DNA of 11,170 nucleotides from Candidatus Bathyarchaeota archaeon (GTDB taxonomy: Archaea; Thermoproteota; Bathyarchaeia; Bathyarchaeales; Bathycorpusculaceae). Numbering within the stretch: position 1 is the stretch's first letter; the number at the start of each line of letters is the position of its first letter. Below the pieces are notes generated by a model that worked only from the letters and a program-made list of their open reading frames with translations, was not told the origin of the DNA and made no database searches. The stretch lies in NCBI GenBank assembly GCA_013330975.1, contig DUHG01000096.1, positions 788 through 11,957 of the forward strand. The letters run 5' to 3'. Both the position numbers and the translations under genes were made by a program. Shown here piece after piece: positions 1 to 6,324 of the stretch.

Positions 1-558
1 ATTATAGTGTCAGACCTGTTGTCAGGTGATCCTCATCTCAGTCTTCTACATTCGGAATATCGCTTGGGAAAGGGCAAAGCGATCAAGAAAGCCTTTGTGA
101 AAGCTACCGGCGATATTATTGTCTTTATGGACGCCGATTTGGCGACAAACTTAGAGTATCTGCCCAAAATACTTGAATCCGTAAGAGAACATGGAGGTAT
201 GGCAATAGGCTCAAGACACGTAAAGGGCTCTGCAGTTCACAGACGAACTTCTCGAACTTTTTCCAGTTTGGCATATAACCTCTTTGTACGCTTGCTTTTT
301 CTCGACGGCGTGCGTGATCACCAGTGTGGATTCAAAGCCATGTCGCGTCCAGCTGCAAGGGTTATGCTTGACACAAAATCTGATGGTTTCTTCTTTGATA
401 CTGAACTGATATTGCGGTGCAGAAAAAAGGGCTTCCCAATAACTGAGATCGGAGTTGAATGGACAGAAACAAGGGAGAAGGGGCAGTCAAAAGTCAAGCT
501 TCTTCAGGACGCAAGACGAATCGCTTTGGATTTGATGGCGTTCAGACTTGCCGAGTGA
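1..558 (+). CDS. Family 2 glycosyltransferase, dolichyl-phosphate mannosyl/glucosyltransferase type (5' end outside window)
   Basis: The reading frame is open from base 1, so the N-terminal part (about 60-80 residues in this family, including the first nucleotide-binding strand) is off the window; the GTG at 7 is internal, not the start. Counting from the first codon, the visible part has the basic GKGKA segment (about 23-27), the metal- and nucleotide-binding DAD (44-46), GSR (70-72), a DHQCGFK segment (105-111) and FFFDTELI (about 130-137) before a W-x(n)-GQSKVK end. This order matches the DPM1/DPG-synthase branch of GT-A enzymes, which move a hexose from a nucleotide sugar to a polyprenyl phosphate or a related acceptor at the cytoplasmic face of the membrane. 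No membrane helix follows the catalytic domain, so it is the short soluble form. The exact donor and acceptor cannot be read from the sequence. It converges on the PAS gene. Confidence 0.9.
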   Translation: MIVSDLLSGDPHLSLLHSEYRLGKGKAIKKAFVKATGDIIVFMDADLATNLEYLPKILESVREHGGMAIGSRHVKGSAVHRRTSRTFSSLAYNLFVRLLFLDGVRDHQCGFKAMSRPAARVMLDTKSDGFFFDTELILRCRKKGFPITEIGVEWTETREKGQSKVKLLQDARRIALDLMAFRLAE

Positions 559-583
559 CTTCGCCTCTCGAGGAGATTCTGCT

Positions 584-637
584 AGCCTAGGCAGGGTCTA
601 TTTAGATTTCTAGCCTGGGCTTCATGCTTTTTTGTTT
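584..637 (+). terminator. Stem-loop plus T tract after the glycosyltransferase gene
   Basis: Bases 584-592 (AGCCTAGGC) pair with 613-621 (GCCTGGGCT) as nine base pairs with one G-U pair around a 20-nt loop. A run of six T (628-633), then GTTT, follows. This resembles an intrinsic terminator for the plus-strand gene. It runs into the last codons of the convergent PAS gene. Folding was judged by eye. Confidence 0.5.
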
Positions 638-1839
638 GGTTTTCCTGCGATTTCGCGCATTACGCTGACTATAAACTGCCCATGCTTTGTCTTTATTGGG
701 GTGAGTCGAACCTCAACTTTGATTTTTCCCCCGTCTTTTCGTACGTGAGTTGTTTCCATATCTATTGGCCCCTTCCTAATTGTCTCTATCAGACGGGGTT
801 CAATCAGGTGACTCTCTTGAGGCTGCACTAGTTGACGAAAATTCATGTTGAGGAGTTCTCCATGGCTATAGCCATAAATTCCCGAGGCGGCTTTGTTGGC
901 GTAGACAAAATCACCCTTTGCATTTACGAGGAAGATAGACTCTTTGGCATTGTCCAAGATTGCTGCTCGCAGAATCATGTTTTCTTCGGTTTTGCGGTGT
1001 TTTTCAACTTCCTCAGTTAGTTTCTTGTTAATCTGCGCGCATTCTGCTGTGCGTTCGGCAATGACTTCCTCAAGGCGTTGTCTGTAAATGCTCAGTTCTA
1101 TCTCAATTTCTTTTCTTCTGGTGATATCCATTGAAAGAATTAGAATGCCTTCAGGTACGGGTTCGATGCGAAGTTCGAACCATCCTTTTGAACCATCGGC
1201 GAAGATGAATTCATTTTCCATTTCATGTGAAACGCGTTTTATCATGCAGTCTCTAAGGTAAGAGAACATTTCGGTGTTCTCAATACCTGGGTACATTTCC
1301 ATCATTGTATGACCGATCAGTTCTTTCTTTGAGTGGCGACCTTGCTTTGCTACAGTTTCATTGACGTACAAATATCGCCAGCCGTAGTCTATGATTTGAC
1401 AGCCTTCAATCATGTTTTCAATTGTTGTACGAAAACGTTCTTCACTTTCTTTGATCGCTTTTTCGGCCAGCTTCAAATCGGTAATATCCGAGCCAGAGCT
1501 TAATGTTCCAGTAATAATGCCTCTTTCGTCTTTAAGCAGAATATTATGCCAAGACATAATCCGTTCTGTTCCTTCCCTTGTCAGAATAGGATTGTCGTAG
1601 CGTTCAAGCGAAATAGTTCCTTTTAGCATCTGATGAAATTTGATCCTGACGATTTCTCGCATCCTCCCCGGAATAAAATTGTCAAACCAGTTTCTTCCAA
1701 CAATCTTATTCTGAGGGTGTCCGAGGATTTTGGCGCCTTTTTTGTTAATTTGGATTACTGCTTCTTCACTATTGATTGCAACTATCATGACATCTGGCAT
1801 TTCAAAATACAGTTGGGATAGGTTCATTTCTGGTGACAC
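622..1839 (-). CDS. PAS-only signalling protein with three PAS domains and no kinase
   Basis: The 405-residue soluble protein has three PAS modules: about residues 8-122 (ending SGSDITD), 131-243 (ending SMDITRRK) and 287-398. A helical, probably coiled-coil linker of about 245-285 contains AERTAE, the spacer commonly found between PAS repeats in sensor kinases. The chain stops after PAS3: there is no HisKA dimerisation helix, HATPase domain, GGDEF, HTH or membrane segment. It must therefore act by binding a partner or be a sensor whose output domain was lost. PAS domains bind small ligands, haem or flavin; no cofactor residue can be assigned here. The GTG start at 1839 is chosen because an AAGGGG sequence lies just upstream; the ATG four codons later has no such site. 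It begins 33 nt after the phosphorylase stop with no obvious promoter between, so the two are probably co-transcribed. Confidence 0.85.
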   Translation of the reverse strand: MSPEMNLSQLYFEMPDVMIVAINSEEAVIQINKKGAKILGHPQNKIVGRNWFDNFIPGRMREIVRIKFHQMLKGTISLERYDNPILTREGTERIMSWHNILLKDERGIITGTLSSGSDITDLKLAEKAIKESEERFRTTIENMIEGCQIIDYGWRYLYVNETVAKQGRHSKKELIGHTMMEMYPGIENTEMFSYLRDCMIKRVSHEMENEFIFADGSKGWFELRIEPVPEGILILSMDITRRKEIEIELSIYRQRLEEVIAERTAECAQINKKLTEEVEKHRKTEENMILRAAILDNAKESIFLVNAKGDFVYANKAASGIYGYSHGELLNMNFRQLVQPQESHLIEPRLIETIRKGPIDMETTHVRKDGGKIKVEVRLTPIKTKHGQFIVSVMREIAGKPNKKA

Positions 1840-1872
1840 AGTACCCCTTCTTTTCTCTAACTCGAATGATAT

Positions 1873-4014
1873 TTAATTGTTACTGCGCGAAGCATCTGCA
1901 GCGGGTTTGTACATTCGTTCGGTGTATTCTCTCATCATTCGGCAGGCGTTGTATGTTGGACTTATCGTTCTTATTGCTTCTTTGGCAATCTTGATCCACT
2001 GATGTGGTATGCCTTTGCGGTCACGGGTGTAGTAGAGGGGGATTATCCTATTTTCGAGCAGATGGTACAGTGATTCAGCGTCACTTTTGTCCTCTTCCGC
2101 TGTGCTGCCCCCTTGAAAGCTGTCAATTGCCCACCCATTGTATCCGTTGTATGCTTCATCCCACCAACCATCACGAACGCTCAGGTTGATTACGCCGTTC
2201 ATTGAAGCTTTCATACCGCTGGTTCCGCATGCTTCTTGAAGTCTCCGTGGGTTGTTCAGCCAAACATCAGCTCCGCGCACCAATTCACGGGCAAGAAGCA
2301 TGTCATAATCCTCCAAGAACGCGATTCTACCCTGGAAACCGCGATCCATGGCAAGTTGGTATACGTGTTTCAGAAGTTGTTTTGACTGGTAATCAGCTGG
2401 ATGCGATTTCCCTGCGAATATTATTTGAACTGGTCTCAGTGGGTTGGTTACTATCTTCTTGAGCCTTTCAGGATTTGACAGAATTAGGTAAGGTCGTTTG
2501 TATTCAGTGAACCTCCTGCTGAAGGCTATCGTCAGAGCATAGGGATCAAGCAGGGACCCCATCGCTAAGACTTGTTGAGTCGTGACCGAGTTTTCCATCC
2601 ATCGCTTTTGCGCTCTGTCCTGTATTGCCAGCAATAACCTATTCTTCATTTTTTGACGTAGCTCCCAGAACTGTTCATCCGGAATGGAAACCACACAATT
2701 CCAAAATTCGCTTTCAGTCTGTCTTTGTCTCCAATCTTTTCCCATTTGTTTTTCGCAAAGATCTGCGATTTCAGGTGCTTGCCAACTAGGAAGGTGAACG
2801 CCGTTGGTAATGTACGAGATAGGATTTTCTTCTTGTGATGGCCATATCATTTGCCACATCTTTCTGGCTACTCCTCCGTGAAGTCTACTAACCGCATTCG
2901 ATTGTATAGAGAGTCTCAATGCAAATGCTGTTAGGCTGAACTTGTCTGGTTCCATGCCTTCGTATTGACCGAGTTTTAGGAAGATGTCTCTGTCTATATT
3001 TGCCGATTCCCAGAAACTGTGCAAGTAGCGATCCATTAATGAATGAGGGAATATGTGGTGACCTGCCTGAACTGGAGTGTGAGTTGTGAAAATCGTGCTT
3101 CTTCGGACGTTTTCTATAGCTGAATCTAGAGGTAAACCTTTCTTGCGTTCTTCCCGCAGTCGTTCCAGTATCATAAAAGCTGTGTGATCTTCGTTTGCGT
3201 GCCACACTGTTGGGTTTATTCGGAGCTCACGCAGAGCGCGAACTCCACCTATCCCCAGGGTGATCAATTGGCTGATCCGTTCTTCTGGGTCAGCAGTGTA
3301 CAAGCGAGCTGAAAGGGTTCTGTCCTCTGGCTTGTTTTCGGGCACATTTGTATCTAGCAGGTAAAGATCGACTCTACCGATGTGAACAAGCCAGACTTGA
3401 ACATAAAGCTGGCGTTCAGCCAGTTGAACTGGTACTAGTGGACCGCATGCTTCTGGCCAAGCACAAGGGGAGATTGGCGCTTCCCCAAAGTCTAGTTGTG
3501 TATAGACTTCTTGCTGTTCTCCTTGTGCGGATATGCGTTGTTTAAAATAGCCTTGAGGGTACATGAAGCCCATTGAAACCAAAGGTAATCCTATGTCAGA
3601 AGCTTCCTTACAGATGTCTCCAGCTAGAACTCCAAGTCCCCCTGCATATATCGGGAGAGAATTGTGTATTGCATATTCGGCCGAGAAATAAGCTATTTTT
3701 CCTTCAAACTTCTCAGGATGTCTCTGATCGCACCATGTCCCTTTGCTCAACATGTAACTATCAAACTTCGCTATTGCGGAGTCATATAGTTCGAGAAATG
3801 CTGGGTCCGCAGCAGCGGCTTCAATCCTGTCGCGACTAATTTCAGCCAGTTGTTTGACTGGGTTTTGACCACTGTTTCTCCATAATTCGTAATCAAGGGA
3901 GCGAAAAACCTGTCTTCCATCTTCATCCCAACTCCACCACAAATTGTTGGACAATTCGTGAAGTCTTTCAATGCGTTTGGGGATTGTAGGTGGTGAGTTT
4001 TGTTGGACGCTCAT
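1873..4014 (-). CDS. glgP: Alpha-glucan (glycogen/maltodextrin) phosphorylase, GT35 family
   Basis: The 713-residue protein removes glucose from the non-reducing end of alpha-1,4-glucans with phosphate, giving glucose 1-phosphate in the cytoplasm. The N-terminal DUF3417-type domain (about 16-110, with LSNNLWWSWD) marks the branch known as TIGR02094, found in archaea and thermophilic bacteria, not the longer animal or E. coli MalP branch. Visible family motifs are SAEYAIHNSLPIYAGGLGVLAGD (111-133, here split by the reader as SAEYA and GGLGVLAGD), HANEDHTAF (272-280), THTPVQAGHH (311-320), NGVHLPSW (404-411), RRFTEYKRPY (500-509), FAGKSHP (533-539) and EACGTSGMKASMNG (594-607). K602 in the last motif is the lysine expected to hold pyridoxal phosphate. 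All catalytic landmarks appear intact and the length is normal for the branch. The ATG at 4014 sits a short leader after a TATA-like element. The downstream PAS gene suggests coupling to a sensed signal, which is inference. Confidence 0.95.
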   Translation of the reverse strand: MSVQQNSPPTIPKRIERLHELSNNLWWSWDEDGRQVFRSLDYELWRNSGQNPVKQLAEISRDRIEAAAADPAFLELYDSAIAKFDSYMLSKGTWCDQRHPEKFEGKIAYFSAEYAIHNSLPIYAGGLGVLAGDICKEASDIGLPLVSMGFMYPQGYFKQRISAQGEQQEVYTQLDFGEAPISPCAWPEACGPLVPVQLAERQLYVQVWLVHIGRVDLYLLDTNVPENKPEDRTLSARLYTADPEERISQLITLGIGGVRALRELRINPTVWHANEDHTAFMILERLREERKKGLPLDSAIENVRRSTIFTTHTPVQAGHHIFPHSLMDRYLHSFWESANIDRDIFLKLGQYEGMEPDKFSLTAFALRLSIQSNAVSRLHGGVARKMWQMIWPSQEENPISYITNGVHLPSWQAPEIADLCEKQMGKDWRQRQTESEFWNCVVSIPDEQFWELRQKMKNRLLLAIQDRAQKRWMENSVTTQQVLAMGSLLDPYALTIAFSRRFTEYKRPYLILSNPERLKKIVTNPLRPVQIIFAGKSHPADYQSKQLLKHVYQLAMDRGFQGRIAFLEDYDMLLARELVRGADVWLNNPRRLQEACGTSGMKASMNGVINLSVRDGWWDEAYNGYNGWAIDSFQGGSTAEEDKSDAESLYHLLENRIIPLYYTRDRKGIPHQWIKIAKEAIRTISPTYNACRMMREYTERMYKPAADASRSNN

Positions 4015-4051
4015 GTCATCTGCCTGATTGCTAGTGCCAAATTCATTTTGT

Positions 4052-4060
4052 TATTTATAC
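4052..4060 (-). promoter_or_regulatory. TATA element of the phosphorylase-PAS unit
   Basis: On the minus strand this reads GTATAAATA, preceded by the A/C-rich AACCAAA, which could serve as a TFB-recognition element. A start about 25 nt downstream falls near 4030, giving a leader of roughly 15 nt before the ATG at 4014. Assigned by eye from the archaeal consensus and its spacing. Confidence 0.55.
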
Positions 4061-4124
4061 TTTGGTTTACAGTTGCGTTTTGTCGTCCTTATTTAAGGCG
4101 TTATGTTCGCTTTAGCCCATCTAT

Positions 4125-4349
4125 CTAGGCTTTTTCTGAGAGGGCTGCTAGACCTATGGCCACAATGGTTAGCGCCAAGAAAGCGACTCCAAATATCGAG
4201 AGTGGAATCCTGAAAATGGGTTCTGAATGAAGTACATTGGTGCTTGGAAGCCCCCCCAAATAAGCCGCTAGGAAAATGATCACAAAGACAGCGCCCAACC
4301 CTTGAACAGCAAACAAAAACTTTGCTGTTTGTATGTCACTGAGTCTCAC
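4125..4349 (-). CDS. Small two-helix membrane protein of unknown function
   Basis: The protein has 74 residues and is almost entirely membrane: helix one about 10-32, a short loop with LPSTNVLHSEP, helix two about 49-70, then the tail LSEKA. There is no recognisable family motif, no cysteine and no metal-binding pattern. The GTG start is well supported because AGAGGAG lies seven bases before it (4354-4360 on the minus strand) and a TATA-like element lies further upstream. It is transcribed divergently from the eight-helix membrane protein and lies 110 nt upstream of the phosphorylase, which has its own promoter. It may be a membrane subunit or regulator of a larger protein; the sequence alone does not say. 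Confidence 0.7.
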   Translation of the reverse strand: MRLSDIQTAKFLFAVQGLGAVFVIIFLAAYLGGLPSTNVLHSEPIFRIPLSIFGVAFLALTIVAIGLAALSEKA

Positions 4350-4395
4350 TTGTAGTCTCCTCTGCTTTTCCTTGGGTTAACATTAACGATGAATT

Positions 4396-4404
4396 GTATT
4401 TAAG
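4396..4404 (-). promoter_or_regulatory. TATA element for the 74-residue membrane protein
   Basis: On the minus strand this reads CTTAAATAC, about 50 nt before the GTG at 4349. The expected start near 4372 leaves a leader of about 22 nt that holds the AGAGGAG ribosome-binding site. Assigned by eye. Confidence 0.45.
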
Positions 4405-4460
4405 ACTAACCGCTTTTGGCGCCGTTCTCTAAATACGCTGTTCTTTGGGTTGGGCATTGA

Positions 4461-4489
4461 TTCCGGAAAACCGCAAATATAATATAAAT
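4461..4489 (+). promoter_or_regulatory. Promoter of the eight-helix membrane protein, with an adjacent palindrome
   Basis: The strong AT block AATATAATATAAAT (4476-4489) is preceded by CCGCAA, a plausible TFB-recognition element, and by the perfect palindrome TTCCGGAA at 4461-4468. A start about 25 nt downstream of the TATA centre falls near 4508, only a few bases before the ATG at 4516, so the transcript would be leaderless or nearly so. Confidence 0.55.
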
Positions 4490-4515
4490 GCGACCACGGA
4501 TTTGGTTCTCAGACG

Positions 4516-5439
4516 ATGCTGGTCGATGTCATGACTGAGTCCCGGTTCTATTCTCCCTTCAAAATAGGTCTGTTCATTGTTACCTTGGCCTATTTCCTGT
4601 TTACTTTTCATGCAATGTTCACTCTATCTTGGTGGGGCGAATGGGAGTACCTAAATGGTTCGAGCTCATTCTGGATCTACATAAGCGATATCACGGCCAC
4701 TTTCGGTCTCGTCTTTAGGTTAGCTGCCAGTACCCTCGCTTTCGGTGCAATGCTCTTTTGCTTTGCCCAGAAAGGGTTGTCTCAATCAACCACTATTAGG
4801 ATTTTGAGGTGGATTCTGATTGCGGAGACAATCTATTGGGTCCCACTTGTTGTTTCAGGAGTGATGGGTGTTCTGCCCGTTTTGACTGGATTCTTTGGCA
4901 CATTTGCCTTAGGTTCATTAATTTCGATCGGCATACCCTGCTTTGTTGCGGCAATAGCTATGCCTTATTCTTTGCTTAAATTGGCTTCTGCGTTGAATCC
5001 TATCAAGCCAAAGAACGATGTGATTAAGTTAGCTTTGTCTGCAGGCTTGGTTTTCATATTGGTATTGTGGCTCAATAACATGGGAATGTGGATCTACACT
5101 GTACTTGCGAAGGGAACGGAGTACTTACTCTCTTATCCGGAAAACATGATTAGTTTCGGTCTGACGACAATCGGTCTATTTATACTGCTGGTGTTTGCAG
5201 CGAATTTCGCGAGAAAATCCAGTGGAGTTGAGATCTGGGAGAAACTTAACCTTAAAGTCGTGGGTGTCATTATTGTGGCTCTGGGATTGTATTTTCTCTG
5301 GAACTATTTGTCTTGGGTCCTTTTCAATACTCCTTGGAGTGATTGGTTTGCTTGGTTCTTGGGACACAACTTGGACTTGTGGCTTCTGTCGATCCCCTTG
5401 GTTGGACTGCCGTTGCTGTTCAAGCAAGAAGCTTCTTGA
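4516..5439 (+). CDS. Multi-pass membrane protein of unknown function, about eight helices
   Basis: The 307-residue chain has hydrophobic segments at about 17-37, 54-84, 97-118, 120-149, 169-187, 211-230, 247-270 and 284-302. Loops are short and rich in tryptophan and tyrosine (WWGEWEY at 39-45, WSDWFAWF at 274-281). A basic loop with NPIKPKND (161-168) splits the protein into two halves of about four helices, which could reflect an old duplication, although I see no clear repeat in sequence. There are no transporter signature motifs, ATP-binding sites or conserved charged pairs that I recognise. The ATG at 4516 is preferred because the promoter places the transcript start a few bases before it; the ATG at 4531 is a possible alternative. 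No ribosome-binding site is visible for either. It is divergent from the 74-residue membrane protein and is followed by a T-rich terminator. Confidence 0.8.
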   Translation: MLVDVMTESRFYSPFKIGLFIVTLAYFLFTFHAMFTLSWWGEWEYLNGSSSFWIYISDITATFGLVFRLAASTLAFGAMLFCFAQKGLSQSTTIRILRWILIAETIYWVPLVVSGVMGVLPVLTGFFGTFALGSLISIGIPCFVAAIAMPYSLLKLASALNPIKPKNDVIKLALSAGLVFILVLWLNNMGMWIYTVLAKGTEYLLSYPENMISFGLTTIGLFILLVFAANFARKSSGVEIWEKLNLKVVGVIIVALGLYFLWNYLSWVLFNTPWSDWFAWFLGHNLDLWLLSIPLVGLPLLFKQEAS

Positions 5440-5445
5440 CTTCTC

Positions 5446-5511
5446 TTTGATTTCAGTCAAAAACCTTTTTGGGCCAGCGGTTTCTTCTTTTCTTCTTGGA
5501 GTTAGATTTTT
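5446..5511 (+). terminator. Hairpin and T-rich terminator after the membrane protein gene
   Basis: A small hairpin, TTTGAT with GTCAAA (5446-5461, one G-U pair, loop TTCA), is followed by five T (5466-5470), then the pyrimidine tract TTTCTTCTTTTCTTCTT (5481-5497) and another T run (5507-5511). Repeated T tracts are the usual archaeal termination signal. Confidence 0.5.
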
Positions 5512-5524
5512 CATCAATGTGGAT

Positions 5525-5536
5525 TCTGAATTCAGA
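5525..5536. promoter_or_regulatory. Perfect 12-bp palindrome upstream of the regulator operon
   Basis: TCTGAATTCAGA reads the same on both strands and has no loop, so it suits binding by a protein dimer better than an RNA hairpin. It lies about 60 bp before the predicted start of the 75-residue protein and winged-helix transcript. A chance occurrence is possible in AT-rich DNA. Confidence 0.3.
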
Positions 5537-5550
5537 TTTTAGGGTCGTAA

Positions 5551-5581
5551 GTTAGTTAAGTATATCAGGTGTTTAGCTAAC
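5551..5581 (+). promoter_or_regulatory. Promoter with imperfect inverted repeat ahead of the regulator pair
   Basis: GTTAGTTAAG (5551-5560) can pair with TTTAGCTAAC (5572-5581) along its whole length, with two G-U pairs. The TATA-like TTAAGTATAT lies within this structure at 5557-5566. The expected transcript start near 5588 leaves about ten bases before the ATG at 5599. A dimeric regulator bound here would block TBP, so autoregulation by the winged-helix protein encoded in the same unit is a reasonable guess. Confidence 0.4.
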
Positions 5582-5598
5582 TTTCAGATGAGAAGTAT

Positions 5599-5826
5599 AT
5601 GAACTATCAAACAAGCGCGAAGAAAAGAAAGGAACTGAAGCTTGAGATGGCGAAGGTGTTCGGCGACAAAATTCAGATGCTCTCTCCCGATTTGCAGGAT
5701 GTGCTGCTTGATGACATTGTCACAGCTTTTGAAAACCGGCTCTCAGTGCTTAACAGGGCAAACCTTAGCATGCAATGCATAACCGAATTGACAGAGAGTG
5801 TTGAGTTTGAGACGATCCAAACTTGA
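5599..5826 (+). CDS. Small helical protein paired with a winged-helix regulator
   Basis: The 75-residue protein has a basic, helical N-terminus (KKRKELKLEMAKVFG) followed by a segment with QMLSPDLQDVLLDDIVTAFENRLSVLNR (about 27-54) whose hydrophobic spacing suggests one or two amphipathic helices. There is no signal peptide, membrane helix, cysteine pair or known catalytic motif. I do not recognise a named family, though short proteins of this kind next to regulators are familiar from uncultured archaea. The ATG at 5599 has GATGAGAAG upstream as a weak ribosome-binding site, about ten bases after the predicted transcript start. The stop lies 29 nt inside the next gene, so the two are very likely translated together. 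A role as partner or modulator of that regulator is inference. Confidence 0.7.
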   Translation: MNYQTSAKKRKELKLEMAKVFGDKIQMLSPDLQDVLLDDIVTAFENRLSVLNRANLSMQCITELTESVEFETIQT

Positions 5827-6100
5827 AATGTACGTTGACATACTTTCAGTGCTGGCTCAACGCGGACCATTGAAGCTGACGCACATTATGTACAAAGCCA
5901 ACGTTAACTGCTCTGCCCTCAGTGAATACCTGGATTTTCTGCTGAAACAGGGACTAGTTGAAGAGCGCAATGTCAAGAAGAACCGGATTGTGTATGCGGT
6001 CACTCAACGCGGTTTGACTGTGATTAAAAGCTTCAGGGAACTCAAGCAGGCGCTTCCTATAGCCGAGGAAGACCAAAGACGCGTGCCCCCGTTGTTCTAG
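5798..6100 (+). CDS. Winged-helix DNA-binding regulator, HTH_45 / ArnR1-like
   Basis: The 100-residue protein is a single winged helix-turn-helix domain. It begins with RRSKLEMYVDIL (5-16), which resembles the RRSK(I/L)E..DIL opening common in this archaeal family, then LKLTHIMYKANVNCSALSEYLDFLLKQGLV (25-54), with the recognition helix about 35-50, a wing of about 55-68, and a final helix beginning LTVIKSFREL. These proteins bind DNA as dimers and usually act as transcription repressors or activators. The GTG at 5798 is used because the conserved RRSK segment would be lost if translation began at the ATG at 5828; TTG codons at 5801 and 5807 are further options. The first 29 nt overlap the preceding gene. 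A T-rich terminator follows. The target is unknown; its own promoter is the first candidate. Confidence 0.85.
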   Translation: MLSLRRSKLEMYVDILSVLAQRGPLKLTHIMYKANVNCSALSEYLDFLLKQGLVEERNVKKNRIVYAVTQRGLTVIKSFRELKQALPIAEEDQRRVPPLF

Positions 6101-6120
6101 GGTTGGCTAGTGTCTCAATA

Positions 6121-6147
6121 TATTTTCTCTTTTCTGTTTTTTTGATT
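6121..6147 (+). terminator. T-rich terminator after the winged-helix gene
   Basis: The stretch TATTTTCTCTTTTCTG followed by seven T (6137-6143) begins 20 nt after the regulator stop codon. It is a typical archaeal pyrimidine-rich termination tract with no need for a hairpin. Confidence 0.55.
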
Positions 6148-6160
6148 TAGTACTTAGCAG

Positions 6161-6238
6161 TCATCTGGCTTGAACTTTTAGTTTCCTGAGCCCTTGGATT
6201 TCGCGGTTTCCATCTTCAGGAAAAATCTCTTTGATCAT
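6161..6238 (-). CDS. Possible 25-residue microprotein
   Basis: An ORF of 25 codons starts at the ATG ending at 6238 and runs to a TGA at 6163-6161. Its product reads MIKEIFPEDGNREIQGLRKL followed by KVQAR. The composition (alternating charged and aliphatic residues, no rare-looking codons) resembles a coding sequence more than random AT-rich DNA. A stop codon lies directly before the ATG, so it cannot be extended. On the minus strand CTATAAAA (6265-6272) lies about 27 nt before the ATG, which would give a nearly leaderless transcript. There is no homologue I can name. An inverted repeat (6182-6189 with 6216-6223) falls inside it. It may equally be a chance ORF or a gene remnant. Confidence 0.25.
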   Translation of the reverse strand: MIKEIFPEDGNREIQGLRKLKVQAR

Positions 6239-6263
6239 TCATGAAATTGGATTATGAAAAACT

Positions 6264-6273
6264 GTTTTATAGG
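6264..6273 (+). promoter_or_regulatory. TATA element of the FxLYD protein gene, possibly bidirectional
   Basis: GTTTTATAGG lies after the A-rich GAAAAACT, a possible TFB-recognition element. The expected start near 6295 leaves a leader of about 30 nt before the ATG at 6325. The same bases read CCTATAAAAC on the other strand, also a good TATA element, and point toward the possible microprotein. Confidence 0.45.
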
Positions 6274-6324
6274 CCGGCATTGTTTTGGGAGTGTTTGACT
6301 CGTTAAAGGAGCAATGACGAATCG

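Noticed and set aside
582..620. Two near-identical 11-base copies of CTAGCCTAGGC read as a direct repeat or attachment site
   Set aside because: The similarity is better explained by the stem of the terminator hairpin at 584-621; no integrase or mobile gene is nearby.
2888..3205. A 105-codon ORF on the same strand as the phosphorylase in another frame
   Set aside because: The phosphorylase frame carries conserved motifs across this region; the other frame is a shadow rich in Arg and Ser.
4087..4098. Inverted repeat CCTTATTTAAGG between the mini membrane protein and phosphorylase genes
   Set aside because: The five-base arms in AT-rich DNA are short, and it lacks a T tract on the minus strand and lies too far upstream of the phosphorylase TATA to assign a role.
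5195..5542. A 115-codon hydrophobic ORF on the plus strand
   Set aside because: It lies mostly inside the eight-helix membrane protein gene in another frame; its hydrophobic look comes from the T-rich codons of that gene.
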